From contig JACGCM010001129.1 of assembly GCA_014058105.1 (NCBI GenBank), forward strand, positions 4,227,001 through 4,291,000: 64,000 nt of DNA, in the 5' to 3' direction. Below, in pieces: positions 8,877 to 20,210 of this stretch. The notes below the pieces were generated by a model. That model saw nothing but the letters and a program-made list of their open reading frames with translations. It did not search any database and was not told the origin of the DNA. Made by a program: the position numbers and the translations under genes. Each line of letters starts with the position of its first letter. Position 1 is the first letter of the stretch. This stretch comes from Kingdonia uniflora (taxonomy: Eukaryota; Streptophyta; Magnoliopsida; Ranunculales; Circaeasteraceae).

Positions 8877-11594
8877 TCCAAGATGTGTTTTATTGAGATG
8901 TTATTTTAAGCCGATTTTCCTTCTTTTATGTTTTTAATTTCTTACTTCAAAGTGGTTTCTTAACTCAAAGTGGCATCTTGCGGTTTGTGTTTATTCTTGC
9001 TGGTCATATAATTATTCTCACATAAAACCGGGATCGTCATTGTTATGGGTGCATATGCAACTCAGTTAAGGGAGTACTCATAGTTGCTGGTACTTGGTTG
9101 TACTTTGTCATAGTGCATGCTTGCTTTATTCACAGACCATCTGTTTGCGCGTGCATATGCAACTCAGTTAAGTGGACATACAAGTCAAGTGAGGAAGAGA
9201 ACAAAAAGATAAAGGAAAAAATGAGAGAGTTTTTGCATGTTTATGCAATGTGAACATCCGGCGCTCTACCCTCCCCCTTCCACCTCCACTGACCTCCACC
9301 CCTACCTCCCCCTTACCTCTACCTCCTCTTAATCATCAACATCCCTCTCCTTCTCTCACAGATCTTTTTCTCATCCTCTCTTGCTTTCCTTTCAAGGATT
9401 TTTTTCATTTCCTCACCGACTCGAATCTCACTGACCTCCACCCCTCCAATCCCCGTTCTCTAACCCCTCCAACTTCCCCCTATGGGTTTCACCCGTGTTA
9501 TGTGGTGATCCCGAAATTACACCATCTCGATTAATTAATTTTTCTCGACTTGGCGAACCCTTATTTGCACCAACTCGACAATTCCTTTTGTCGATTGGCG
9601 ACCCCTTTCTTCGCCGCTGGCGATCCTTGTTCGTTTCTTATCCCAAATTTGATTTTCTCAAAATCGGATTCCTCTCAAAACCTTTTAATGTTTGGGGTTT
9701 TAGATTGGTTGTATGATTTTCTTCTCTCCCTGTTTTCCTCAATGGGGGGAAAGAGAGAGGAGGAAGAAATGATTTGAGTTACAACTTTCGGGAAGGAAGA
9801 AGAAGAAGAAATGAAAGAAGAAATGGATGCTCGGATCTGATGGGTTTCGTTGGTGTTGTTATATATGTATACTTTGTATTATATCCTGCGTGCTCTGTCT
9901 TGGTCTGCTGAAGAGAAAAGGTTGCCCGTTCGTCTGGCAGAAGTGGTGGTGGTTGTTTTGGTCGACGTGTTCTAGCCGTTCCCCGTTTTCCTCTCCTAGT
10001 CAGAGGTGTGGCTTGAGTTCTGGCTATGGTTGTTTCTATCATTGGAAGAACCGCTCACGAGGGGGATTAGGATTCCAGGGGTTGATTGGTTTTTCCAGCC
10101 ACGTGCTGGTTGCAAGCACACTAGTCGCAGTTGGAGCGCCCGTAGTACCGTTTATAGTATGATGCTTGAAGTTCGTCACCTCCTTGAAGTGGCCGGCATC
10201 GGGGGACTTTTTGATCGAACTAGCTACGTATGGTTTCAAATGGATGGCTCGGCAAGTGATTTATGTCTCTTTTCTCACCTCAGCATTTATCCTAGTATGT
10301 GTAGTAAAATATGTCTGTTACTGTTTTCTTTCTTAGTTGTGCTGTGTATTAATGTGACTCTTGTAAGAGTTACCTCCCCTTGAGGTTCTTTGTTATGTTA
10401 TGTGTGCTTGAAAAAAAAAAGTCAAAAGCGGAGCTTGGTTTAAGAGGGAAAGTCGTTTGAAATTTCAACCGTACCACATTTTTTTGATTTACTTGTTTTG
10501 CATGGGTTCATCTCTTGATTTGGTATTTAAAGTTTGACGTGCTTAGGCTTGCATGTGCCCAAATTTTTATATAGTCTTGCACGGTTTAGTTTTGAGTATT
10601 TTGTTTGAACTGTTCCATTGTTTGGTAATCTTGATAAGCACCTCCATGTTCGATTAATAGCGCCTTGTTTCAGTTTTGACTATTTTTGGCCTGATAAGCA
10701 AGATAAAAGAACCGGAAAAGGTGTGGTGATCGGAAAGTACGAAAAGCTCAAAGCTACTTCAACAATTTCCTTCTTGTGCCCCCTAAGTGTAGGGGCACTT
10801 CCTTCTTTTGCCCCCTAAGTGAAGGGGCGGCCACAGCTTCACCGGGAAACACTTCCCGTAGGTTGGTACCTCTATAAACTTGACATCTATAAGGGGTTCA
10901 TATCAGCTCCGCCTCGGCACTAGGAACATAAAGTTGTGTGTGGACTGTGCAAATATACACTGCTCTAATAAAAAAATTGTTGTGGCTGGATTGACCTATT
11001 GCTGTGTATAATATTTTTTTTCATTCCAACATTAGTAAAAGTAAAAACTGTTAAGGACTTGCGAGATTTCATCACCCAAAAAGCTCTCCAACAAGTGGGA
11101 CCACCCATTAGGGATACGAAATTCGTGTGAGGATACGAAATTCGTGTCACACGAATTTCTTCGTATCACACGAAAATTGAATGTCCCAGACCTCAAAATA
11201 ACTATTAATAAAAAAAAGTAGCAAAATTCCCGCAGGATTTCATCTCCTAACGGATAAGTGTAGTGGACCGGGGTACAAACACGGGTTCATAGGATACGAC
11301 TCCAGCCTAGCGCCACGAAATACTGGTTGTAGGTTTGCGACGTCACTATTCAGAGTACTGAAGTACGATAAGGCGACTCGTTCAAGCGTGAGGACTGAAC
11401 ATCTACTTTAAGTTGGTACTAGTATAGTGACGCAGGGGAGTATAAGAACCAAAGCTTTTTGCTATCGTACCCATTTTAAACATAGAAGAATATAGGGGAA
11501 ACCTAATTATTACTTCTAAAAAATGTTAATGTGCTAGAATCTAGGTTTGATTGATTATTTACTGCACCGGGTGATGAATTTTATTGATTATTAG
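8877..11594 (+). other. R3 leader (5' UTR) with a probable retroposed insert
   Basis: No supported gene. Part of it (about 10740-11520) is colinear with the R1 leader on minus (45000-44230). Both carry the CCCCTAAGTG repeats, GGTTGGTACCT, CGGCACTAGGAACATAAAG, and the CCGGTACACC-like stretch, so that region is ancestral leader. A short direct repeat, GCATATGCAACTCAGTTAAG, occurs near 9052 and 9152. The block 9188-10420 is listed separately. The open frames here are not convincing. Confidence 0.6.
9188..10420 (+). mobile_element. Candidate poly(A)-terminated retroposed insert
   Basis: This block inside the R3 leader has a C/T-rich, UTR-like first half. It ends at 10410-10420 in a run of ten A. 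AAGTCAA occurs just before it (9182-9188) and directly after the A run, like a short TSD. Several overlapping plus-strand frames (to 10383) are open but not recognised. It could be a processed pseudogene, a LINE 3' end, or unrelated leader DNA. The call depends on the A tail and the short flanking repeat. Confidence 0.35.
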
Positions 11595-11987
11595 TTGTGC
11601 ATGATCAATTGGACACGTGAAAGAAAACGTTTAGGAAGCTTACCGAAACCTATGCCTATTTACGGCCCACCACCTCAGCCTAAGCGGAGAGGGCGGCCAC
11701 CTCACCCAGTCATTACAATAGATGACTTAGGAGCACCAGTTTTGGAGGTGGGTAATTTATCTAGAGTTGACCCAATTAAACTTGTTGTCGAGCTAGAAGT
11801 CGAACCCCCAATCATGGCTGCTGCCAAATCTCTTAGGGACTATTGGACCCTAGTGGTGAGTGATATGCCTTCATGTATTGTGTTACCAGTTGTCATAACA
11901 AACCATTATGAAATCAAGCTTAGTGTGATCCAAATATTACCTATATTTCGTGGGTTTGATTATGAGAGCCCTTATAAGCACGTCCAC
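11595..11987 (+). pseudogene. R3 Gag N-terminal part, cut by C1
   Basis: This open frame includes a basic GRPP motif (PKRRGRPPHP, AT-hook-like) and a matrix-like region, and it reaches PIFRGFDYESPYKHVH, which matches the start of the Athila Gag capsid domain (FxGxxNEDPHKHL). It is interrupted in frame by C1 at 11988 and resumes at 17965 (EFKKICAL). The start Met at 11595 is uncertain because upstream stops are close. Known: Athila Gag forms the particle core. Confidence 0.78.
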
Positions 11988-12330
11988 CACTACTAGAATC
12001 AGCATCAACGGCCAGTGCCCTGGCCGTGGCTAATACCAGCCACGGGTATACCCGTGCCCAGGGTCGTGCCAACTGGTGGTATGACTAATGCCCAAACACA
12101 AACTTGACCGTGGCTAATGAATTAGATATACCGTGGCTATTTCGTGGCTATTAATGCACATTGAATATATTATAAACCGTGGCAAATGGCTCTATTGGCT
12201 ACGAACTTTCCTACGAAATGTCCCGTGGCTAATACTTGTCAATCACCACCAAATCATTTGTGGCTAATGCTTGTTAATTTCCACTGTTACTCGCTATTAA
12301 CTACAAAACTAGCCGTGGCTAAAATCATTT
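11988..12330. repeat. C1 left subterminal repeats
   Basis: At least eight copies of a CCGTGGCTAAT/CGTGGCTA motif and its complement (12008-12320), some paired as small palindromes near 12013-12050. The right end (17860-17950) has the same motif as GGCCACGGTC and CCGTGGCC. In CACTA elements such motifs are the expected transposase-binding sites. Confidence 0.75.
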
Positions 12331-12336
12331 TACAAA

Positions 12337-12361
12337 ATATATATATATATATATATATATA
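12337..12361. repeat. (AT)n microsatellite
   Basis: A 25-bp AT dinucleotide run inside C1. Confidence 0.9.
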
Positions 12362-14109
12362 TCACATTTGTACAGTCATTACAATCACTCGAAACCCAAA
12401 ACAAAAAACACCTAAAGAAGGCAGATTCATACATTTGACTCAACTAGCAAAGTTACTTGCGCAAACACCTCATCCGTGTCTGCCTCACCTACAATAAAAC
12501 ACCCAATTTCAAAATCAACACCTAAAACCTTAACTATTCAATAGATAAACAACCCTAAAATAAAACCTAATTAACGAAATGAAATACTACCTAATATTTA
12601 AATAAAAGTACTATTGCAATACTTCATTCCAGTAAATAAGCCTTGGAATTTTACCTATGAGCTGATTCTGTGCGAGATCCCTGGTTTCAATAAATACAAA
12701 CAAATCATTACAATCATGATGGAAACCACACCTACACAAAAAGGTTCTCTGACTATTATCAAACAAGTAATGTGATTTTACTTTAACTTTTACACTTTTT
12801 AAGTGAGTAGGCAGTAGGTTGTGAATCAAGCAACAAACATATGTACATTTGTGGGGGAAAGAAAACCAGTGTAAATATATAATGACCCTTTAAGAAATGG
12901 CAGTGAAAGAAAAAATATCTTCGTGTATCTTTTCTTTGTTGAAGCCTATTGTTTATGTTTATTATTTTGCTTACAAATATATTGGTTATACCAATAAAAG
13001 CTAGAAAGGTGAATATGACTTTTTTCAGAGCCAATTCTTCTTTCCAGGTAACAAAGTAATTAGGTAACCCAAATGATGAGGCAAAATTCTCATTTGCAAA
13101 AGATAAATTTCACAGCTAGAATTCAGGAAAATAACAAAAAGACGATTAATACATGTATATTGTGTTTTTATACACTAAGGCATGTGCAATGCATATAAAT
13201 ACCTGTGTGAGATTAAGGGAAGTAGATTCACCACCATAATAGTCATTCCTATCCATATGCAGTACCTGTTTCAAAATAAATAAATCAAAAACTAGCTAAG
13301 TTGCAATTGAGGTTGAAAACCGTAAAACAAATTTACGAATTGATATCCTTTACAAAACCTTCCATGTGCTTCAACGCAGAAAGATAATTGTAGTCCAAAC
13401 CCTCCTGGCATCCACCCAATACGCATCAAATATTTATTTACATAACCAAATTAAAGATTACGAGGCCACCTACATATATAGAGCTATGAAGTTATTGAGT
13501 TCAGGGAGCAGAATATAGTAGTAGAGGCTTCCACTAATATTAAACTTTTCATTTTACGGGTATATGCAGTTATAAACTTAAAGTAAGTTTGAACCCTATA
13601 ACACTGTATATATCACCATCTTCCTGACTTCTGCATTTTCCCAGCTTGTACAATTTTCTACTTCAACTGAAATGTTTTAGGAAATGAATACAAAACAGCG
13701 GGGGCAATTTTCTTAGTTTACCAAATCAGAGATGAAAATATAGAGAATGAAACAAATTGAAGTTCTCTGGGGCGCAAAAGATCGCGAGAGTATGTTTGTA
13801 GCTACTTTGAAAACCGTAACACTTTCATTAAAATAAATAGACTGATAATTATTTGTGCTTTTGTACAATAAGAGAAAATACAATTATAAACAAACACTTT
13901 TTTGCACATTAATCCATGGGAAAGTAACCAAAAACAAAAAAATAAAACGTACAGAAGAAAAGCAGAAGAAAATCACCTGGGCAAGCTGAAAATCGTTCAG
14001 TATCCATAATTTGATAGCTCTGTAGGCGGACGAGACTGACTGAACTGTACTGTGTATTCCGTTATACCAGATGAGGCCTCAGAAATGGTATGTGAGCAAT
14101 CTTGTACCA
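12362..14109. other. C1 interior without a recognised gene
   Basis: AT-rich DNA. Two overlapping minus-strand frames (12611-12829 and 12783-13034) are open but match nothing I know and look like chance or intron sequence. The region right of 13200 has intron-like texture and may belong to the NLR-derived piece at 14110-14794. Confidence 0.4.
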
Positions 14110-14794
14110 ATCAGCTCCTGTTAGGTAATTCTTTAAGATGATTTGACATGGCTGGTAATCTCAATTCCTTGAGGTGATTCAAGAACTGCAACCCAGATGG
14201 AAGCTCTCTCAAATATTCACATTTGTTTATCTCCAACTCTTTGAGATTCTGCATTGAACCTTCGTGAATGTCCAATATATGGATTCTTAGCCAACAAAGT
14301 TCAAGACTTTAAGTTTAAGAAAGTCATCTGAATAGCATACCATTGAGTTACCCATGTATGAATTGTACCAGAGCTGAAGGGAGAAGATCTCCAGCTGTTG
14401 AGCATAACTTCAAGCTTTCAAGGCGATCAAGTCGAGATAGCCACCTTGTCAATTTCTTGCCATGCGACATCAAATCTCCTTCCATCCCCAATTTCTGAAG
14501 GTTAATGCATTGGTCCGAGTCAGCCACAGAGGTTCCCTGTGGTACAAATACTCCCCATAAAGTTTGGAGATTATTAAAGGAAATATGATTTGGTTGGTGC
14601 AATAAATCAGTACTACATTCTCCCCAATTGAAATATAAGTGTCTAAGATTTTCCAGATCTACCCTTAAGTTGTCATTCACCAGAACATGTATTAGTAAAT
14701 CCTTAACGTGAAACCACATAACTACTAATTTATGATTCATCACAATATGAGGCCGTCTGTATTTGTATGTTAAACCAATAAGGAACGTAGACAT
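14110..14794 (-). pseudogene. NLR (CC-NBS-LRR type) leucine-rich-repeat fragment
   Basis: The minus frame 14794-14348 contains LRVDLENLRHLYFNWG, NLQTLWGVFV, INLQKLGMEGD and LTRWLSRLDRLESLKLCS, a run of plant LRRs of the RPP13/RPM1 style. After a gap the minus strand continues with NLKELEINKCEYLRELPSGL and HLKELRLP (14270-14110). Known: these LRRs form the sensing end of intracellular immune receptors. There is no NB-ARC or coiled coil, so it is only a C-terminal piece, probably with intron sequence between the segments. It was likely captured by C1 (inference from its position). Confidence 0.8.
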
Positions 14795-14839
14795 GTAACA
14801 TATTAACGAAAAAGATAAAAATGCTAACTAATTTTTTAC

Positions 14840-14938
14840 CTCTTTTGGATTTCCAATGCACAGCAAGCTGCCATCTTCAAATATTCCCAATCGGTCGCAA
14901 AGTACTTCAGCCTCTTCCATTGAATGTGCTGAAACCAT
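14840..14938 (-). pseudogene. ABC transporter (ABCA subfamily) exon fragment
   Basis: On minus, one short open segment reads SAHSMEEAEVLCDRLGIF and then LLCIGNPKE, followed by GTAAAA, a plausible splice donor. Known: this is the region just after Walker B in plant ABCA nucleotide-binding domains (THSMEEAEALCDR..., with the H-loop His). Only this exon-sized piece is present, directly beside the NLR piece but from an unrelated gene, so C1 carries joined fragments. Confidence 0.78.
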
Positions 14939-15339
14939 TTAAATGATATTATTAGTTTAGGTGCTGTACTCATAAACTAAAATCTTGAATTTGGAGCAAT
15001 ATATGCAATCCACCCTGTATAATAATCTGTGCAGTAAGATACGGATCAAGGGAAATGCCACTAAAATTTTGAAAAGGGCACGCTTATGTATTAGGATTTC
15101 CGCATATGTAAGTATTGTAAAAGGCTGCCTGCCATCAGAGTGCTCTAAATGTTCAGCTAAGTGACAGATTGATAAGCTTACATGATCCAGAAATTCCTTG
15201 ATATAAAGAGGTTAAAGTAAGCAATCTTGTACAAACAAAAGTGTTAAGTTTACGTACTGGTGAGAATAATTGCTCGGCCCTGCTTTGCACGTTTCACGAC
15301 ATTTCACAAATTATTTCTGGAAGTATATAAAATAATCCC

Positions 15340-16460
15340 TCAATTTTCATTTGTATCTTTTTAATATGGGATTCAAAGTGGGCTGCCTAGATCTTACCAT
15401 AAGTTATAGAAGCACCTAGGTAAATGAGGGGAAATTCTGAGGCAACCTGTATAAGATGTTTCCTTGCCATGGGAATTTTAGCATCAAAATAAATGCTACT
15501 CTTTTGCGTGTTAACTTGTTGCCCAGAACATGCTTCATACTTAGCCAGAAAATTAGTGCGACCTGTGATAGACTTTATACTGCCATTTAAAAATATAGTA
15601 AATCATTGTTTAAAGTAATAGGCATAGCATTCTTTAGCAAAAGCATGAGAGATTTATCTAGATAGGATTTCTTTGGCTAAAATAAAAAGTAGTGGAGAAA
15701 GGGGTCACCTTGCCTGAGACCCTAGAAGATTTGAAGAAATCGTTGTAGACTCCTTGCATCACCACAGTAAACCTAGAGTATTCCACACAACTAGTTATAA
15801 GATCAACCCACTGTACACTAAAACCAAATTTGAGTAAAACATCTTTGAGAAATTTCTAATCCAGCTTGTCATATACTTTAGTCATATCAACTTTGAACAT
15901 AATATTGCTTCCTCTTACTTTCCTTTTAAAATCTCCTACTAATTCTTGGGAATGCCAAAGCTTTTACTGATATTATTACCCTGCACATAAGCTCCTTGAT
16001 TAGCAGAGATAAGATTAGGCAGAATAAAACAAAGCCTGAAAGCAATAATTTTGGAAAAATTATTGAAATAACAGAGTGAAGACTGATAGTCAGAAAACCC
16101 AGAAGGATGGTCAAACTTTGGGAGCGTAATCACAGAAGAACTGAAGGTTAGAGGTAACTGAGCACCCCCAAAAAATTCTTGAGCAGCCATGAGCAGGTCT
16201 TGTTTCACAATGTCCCAACACTGTATGAAGAATGTAGAAGTGTAACCATTCATGCCTGGAGCGTTGTCCCTAGGTGTACTAAATAAGTTATGCTTAACTT
16301 CCTCCATGGTAGGTAGAGCAAGTAATCTTGCATTATCTGTATCAGAAACTAAACCAGGGATGCAAGATAACAAATTTTCATTAGGGCGCACTTTTTCTTC
16401 TAGAACTATACCCCGCTTTTTCGCCACTTTTGACTCTAGCTCTAAACTGCCCAAAAAAGC
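15340..16460 (-). pseudogene. L1-type LINE reverse transcriptase fragment inside C1
   Basis: The minus frame 16454-15939 has LPTMEEVKHNLFSTPRDNAPGMNGYT, CWDIVKQDLL, a SSVITLPKFDHPSGFSDYQSSLCYFNNFSKIIAFRL block and an ISANQGAYVQG block. These are the N-terminal RT motifs of plant LINEs. It continues to about 15340 with many stops (a degraded motif A, FKVDMTKVYDKLD; a LIYLGA block). No ADD motif, endonuclease or tail was found. It is either an old LINE insertion in C1 or a captured piece. Confidence 0.8.
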
Positions 16461-17546
16461 TCATTCCTTACCTGCTGAACGATCGATCGCACACAAAATA
16501 GGGAGGATCTCATTTTAAAACATTTAGCAAGCCTTTCCTTAAGCTTAAACAGCCGTACCGTTAATCCTACAAATCAGCTAACTACTACCAGGGAGCTTTT
16601 AAGAACCTTCACCTCAACTAATAAAAAATTATAGAAACACCTTTTAAAAAAATGACAAGAAAAAACAAGAAAAAAAACACATTTCCCACACTTTGCAAAT
16701 AGCTCTAAATAACCACATTCCTTTAGAGTAAATAGCAGGAAAGCAGCAAGAAAAAACAAGGCTACCTCCCACCACAAGAAAGTGCATTTTTGAGAAAAAG
16801 TGAATAAATAAAAACAAGTAAGAAAAAAATGAAATGAGTTTACACTAATATTTTGCCTAAAAATGCACATTTTCGATTCCTGCATTTACCTACTATCATA
16901 CCCTAGCAAGCACTTTGCAAAAACACATACCCCCCTATGTTAGCAAATAATTAGGAAACCCTAACTTTATAATCCTTAAGAAACCCAGACTATACAGAAT
17001 AACCTATGGGCAAACTCTGTAGCTTTTTGGGGTACCTAATTTCCAGGATTAGCTCATAGGTTCATATCCTGCATTCTAGGTTCCTAACTTTGGGTAATCT
17101 TAAACTTAGGATCCTAATCTTGGGACCCCCATTAAGCAATTCAGTAATTCTAAGAATTCAAGAATTGGAGGCTTCTAAATTAACACTTGATATGAGATAA
17201 ACCCAACATTTGTAGTCCAAACAAATTCCTTACATCAGCAAAAAAAATAAAAAATACAGAACACCTAAAGCAAAATCATAAAACCCCTAACTACAGCCAC
17301 CAATTGAGAACCCACATCAAACACATGATCAGGAATAATTTGAGAGAAACATGATAAAGAATTAAGGAACACCGAAAGCAATATCATACAACATTACAAC
17401 CATAACAAATTTGAAAGAACCCAAATCGTGAATAAATACTCAAATATAAATACCTAGAACTTGAAAGATTCAATTCTTGGCCTCAATCAACCCTATGAGT
17501 TCACCCAAGAAAATCGATTAAGAGAAAAGAGAGATGCTTTCAGAGC

Positions 17547-17548
<2 letters not shown>
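16461..17548. other. C1 right interior, no gene recognised
   Basis: A/T-rich with many short direct repeats of the CTAATCTTGGG/CCTAACTTTGGG type near 17080-17130. A minus frame at 16574-16885 is hydrophobic low-complexity and is not supported as a gene. Confidence 0.4.

Positions 17549-17577
<29 letters not shown>
17549..17577. repeat. (GA)n microsatellite
   Basis: About 14 GA units, followed at 17641-17652 by a shorter GAGAGAG tract. This is typical of a plant 5' UTR or promoter but nothing downstream is recognised. Confidence 0.9.
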
Positions 17578-17581
<4 letters not shown>

Positions 17582-17964
17582 TTTGCTCTCATCAATCAAT
17601 CAAAAAATTGAGACCTACCTCTGTGAGATTTGATATTTGTAGAGGGAGAGAGATATTGCAGAAGATTTTCGTGAGAAATTTGCACTGCTATTTAGAAATT
17701 TGAAACCCTTGAAATTACTTATTAGAGTTTGAAGACAAATGTCTGAGCTTCTAAATGGGGGAGAAATTTTTTGAATCTCGCGTTTCAAACAAATTTGGCC
17801 ACGGTTTTGGCACGAACATAACACATAGTTAGGAACTGGTTAAAGGATTATATCTTTAACCACGAATTTTAGGCCACGGTCTAGGTTGTGGCAATTATCC
17901 ACTGTTGTTCTTGTTGCTAAAATTAATATAGACCGTGGCCTTGGTCCATTTTCTAGTAGTGCAC

Positions 17965-19080
17965 GAGTTTAAGAAAATTTGTGCGCTCTCCAAATACCAA
18001 CATTTTACTGAAGATTCCGTCCGCCTTCGTTTATTTTCATTCTCACTAAAAGACAAGGCGAGTCATTGGCTTGATTCATTGGCACCAACATCTATCAATT
18101 CATGAAATCAAATGGATACCAAGTTCAAAACCAAATGGTTTTTTATGGGAAAATCCCTTGCTCTTAGAAATACAGTTGTTGAATTTGTTTAAAATGAGAG
18201 TGAAACGTTTTACGAGGCATGGGAGAGGTATAAAGATCTTATTTCATAATGTTCTCATCATGGTTTTGAGAAGCAACATCTAGCCCAGATCTTCTATCGT
18301 GGAATAACTTCTGAGAACCGTTATAGACTAGAATCCATGCATAGTGGCAAATTCCAGGACCTTGAACCTTATAGAGCTTATGAGGAGTTTGAGACATTGG
18401 CTGAGAACTCTCAGTAGTGAGATTTTGATTCACATAGAAATATTCGCACAACCAAGAAATGTGGCTTATACGAAGTGAGTGAGGGAATGGCCATCAAAGC
18501 CCAATTAGATACTCTTACCCAAAAAATCAAGGTTATGGCTACGAATCAATCTAAGGGTAGTGTGAACCAGGTTCAGCAACAGGGTTGCACCATTTGTTAT
18601 GATGTAACCGATGTGACTCAAATGTGCCCCATGCTTAATGAAATGAATGACAATTAAGAGAAAATGAATGCTTTGAATAATACCTACAAGAGGCCCTTTG
18701 ACCCGTACAAGCCAACTTGGCAGAACCACCTAAATTTTTCGTGGAAGAACAACCAACCCAGTTCAGGTTTTGGAGAGCCACAAACCTCAGGTCATAATTT
18801 GCCTAGGAATCCCCTTTCTCAATCTTATCCTCAGGCATCTCAGCAATCCTTTCAGTCATCCAAACAGTTCCCCCCCCCCCCCCCCGCTCCACCCAAACCA
18901 TCTTTGGAAGATACCCTTGCTCTCTTCATGCAACAATCAATAGAGAGCCAAAAACAAGCGTTGCAATTTCAGCAACAAATGATGCAATTTCAACAACAGA
19001 CTTTGGTGAATCAAAATTCTATATCCCAATCTATCTCTAATCTTTAGACTCAGATATGACAATTGGCAAATATATTGCAT
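17965..19080 (+). pseudogene. R3 Gag C-terminal part
   Basis: It continues the capsid after C1: EFKKICALSKYQHFTEDSVRLRLFSFSLKDKASHWLDSLAP, then a TGA stop replacing Trp in SINSWNQM, FYEAWERYKDLI, a frame change near 18235, FYRGITSENRYRLESMHSG, two stops near 18415, then the nucleocapsid frame from 18475. The knuckle reads CTICYDVTDVTQMC and lacks its His. A Gln/Pro-rich tail with a run of C (18870-18886) and QQMMQFQQQ repeats follows. This tail is shared with R1 on minus (43690-44215). Non-functional. Confidence 0.8.
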
Positions 19081-19517
19081 GAGAGACCACCAGGTACGCT
19101 ACCTAGCCAACCTGTATCTAATCCGAAAGGACCACCGGGGTTTGATTCTAGCTTAATCCCAAAACAGGTTAATGCCATTATAACTCTTGGAAGTGGTAGA
19201 CAAATTGATAACTGAGTTAAAATACCTAGGGTTGAGCCAACACCCGTTGCTATTGAGGATGAGGTCGGTACGAGTGAACCTTCTAATAAATCTAAGGAGT
19301 TGCCTACCTCGTCTATTTCCCTACCAAAGGCACATTTTGAGCCAAATGTGCCTTATCCACAATGCCTTCTTCCGACTAATAAAATGATTCAATTTGACGA
19401 GATATTGGATACATTTAAGCAAGTTCATATAAATATTCCAGTACTCGATGCCATCATGCTTATCCCTGCATATGCAAAATTCCTTAAGGATGCGTGCACT
19501 AGGAAAAGAAAATCAAT
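19081..19517 (+). pseudogene. R3 gag-protease linker
   Basis: Two out-of-phase frames (19187-19387 and 19300-19539) cover the expected linker. It includes ELPTSSISLPKAHFEPNVPY and PVLDAIMLIPAYAKFLKD, where the family has the INIPLLDAIKQIPSYAKFLKD block that precedes the Athila protease. Frameshifts make it non-coding now. Confidence 0.75.
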
Positions 19518-20072
19518 GTGTACAAGAAGGTCTTCTTGACTGAGACATTAACCACTCCTAAGCTTCGAGATCCTAGAAGCCTAACCATCCCTTGTAAAAT
19601 TAGAGATCATAAAGTGGATAGGGCGTTACTCAACTTAGGGACTAGTGTGAATGTCTTACCTTACTCGGTCTATCAGGAATTAGGACTTGGAGAACTCAAA
19701 CCTACCCGAATGACACTTTAATTGGCTGACAGGTCAATACGATACCCACGTGGTATCCTTGAGGATATTCTTATCAAGGTTGATACTCTCATTTTTCCTG
19801 TGGACTTTGTTATTTTGGACACTGAAGATGTAAAGAATCCTAGCTGTGAGATTCTCGTCATATTGGGTTACCATTTCCTTGCGACTTCTCATGCCATTAT
19901 TAATTACTTTAATGGGGTCTTACAACTATTAATGGGTGACATGAAGATCAAGTTCAATATTTTTAACAATAATACTCAAGTCCCTCACTCTGATGACATG
20001 GCTGAGCTGAATATGATTGACTCCTTAGTTTACAACTTGTTCCCTAAATCATTTTCTGAGGACCCCTCATAA
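19518..20072 (+). pseudogene. R3 Athila-type aspartic protease, active-site Asp lost
   Basis: The frame opens with KKVFLTE, then SLTIPCKIRDHKVDRALLNLGTSVNVLPYSVYQELGLGELKPT, a TAA stop (19719-19721), then LADRSIRYPRGILEDILIKVD, FPVDFVILD, VILGYHFLATSHAIIN. This is the Athila protease pattern in full order. The catalytic motif should read LLDLGAS; Asn (AAC, 19632-19634) replaces Asp. Both the stop and the Asn would abolish activity. The same frame runs in phase toward RT after a short gap with one stop. Confidence 0.85.
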
Positions 20073-20210
20073 TCATATCTTGTAAACTTTGGTGAAGACT
20101 TTGATGAAAATTCGATTGTTGAAGAGCTTAATGCTCTACTCGGCTCAACGCCTATTTTTAACAAGTCCAAATGGAGACCTCATGTTGAACCTCTGGAACT
20201 GTCCACTACT

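Larger units (their letters stand above)
11988..17961 (+). mobile_element. C1: CACTA transposon in R3 gag, gene-fragment carrier
   Basis: 5974 bp with inverted ends CACTACTAGAA...TTCTAGTAGTG and TSD CAC (11985-11987 and 17962-17964). The ends are filled with GCCGTGGCTAAT-like and GGCCACGG-like subterminal repeats in both orientations. The gag frame resumes exactly after it. No transposase was recognised, so it is probably mobilised in trans. It carries NLR, ABCA-transporter and LINE RT pieces, all on minus. The strand is nominal. Confidence 0.92.

Noticed and set aside
9250..10383. Host protein-coding gene in the R3 leader
   Set aside because: Frames overlap, are short and match no known family; the block looks UTR-like or retroposed.
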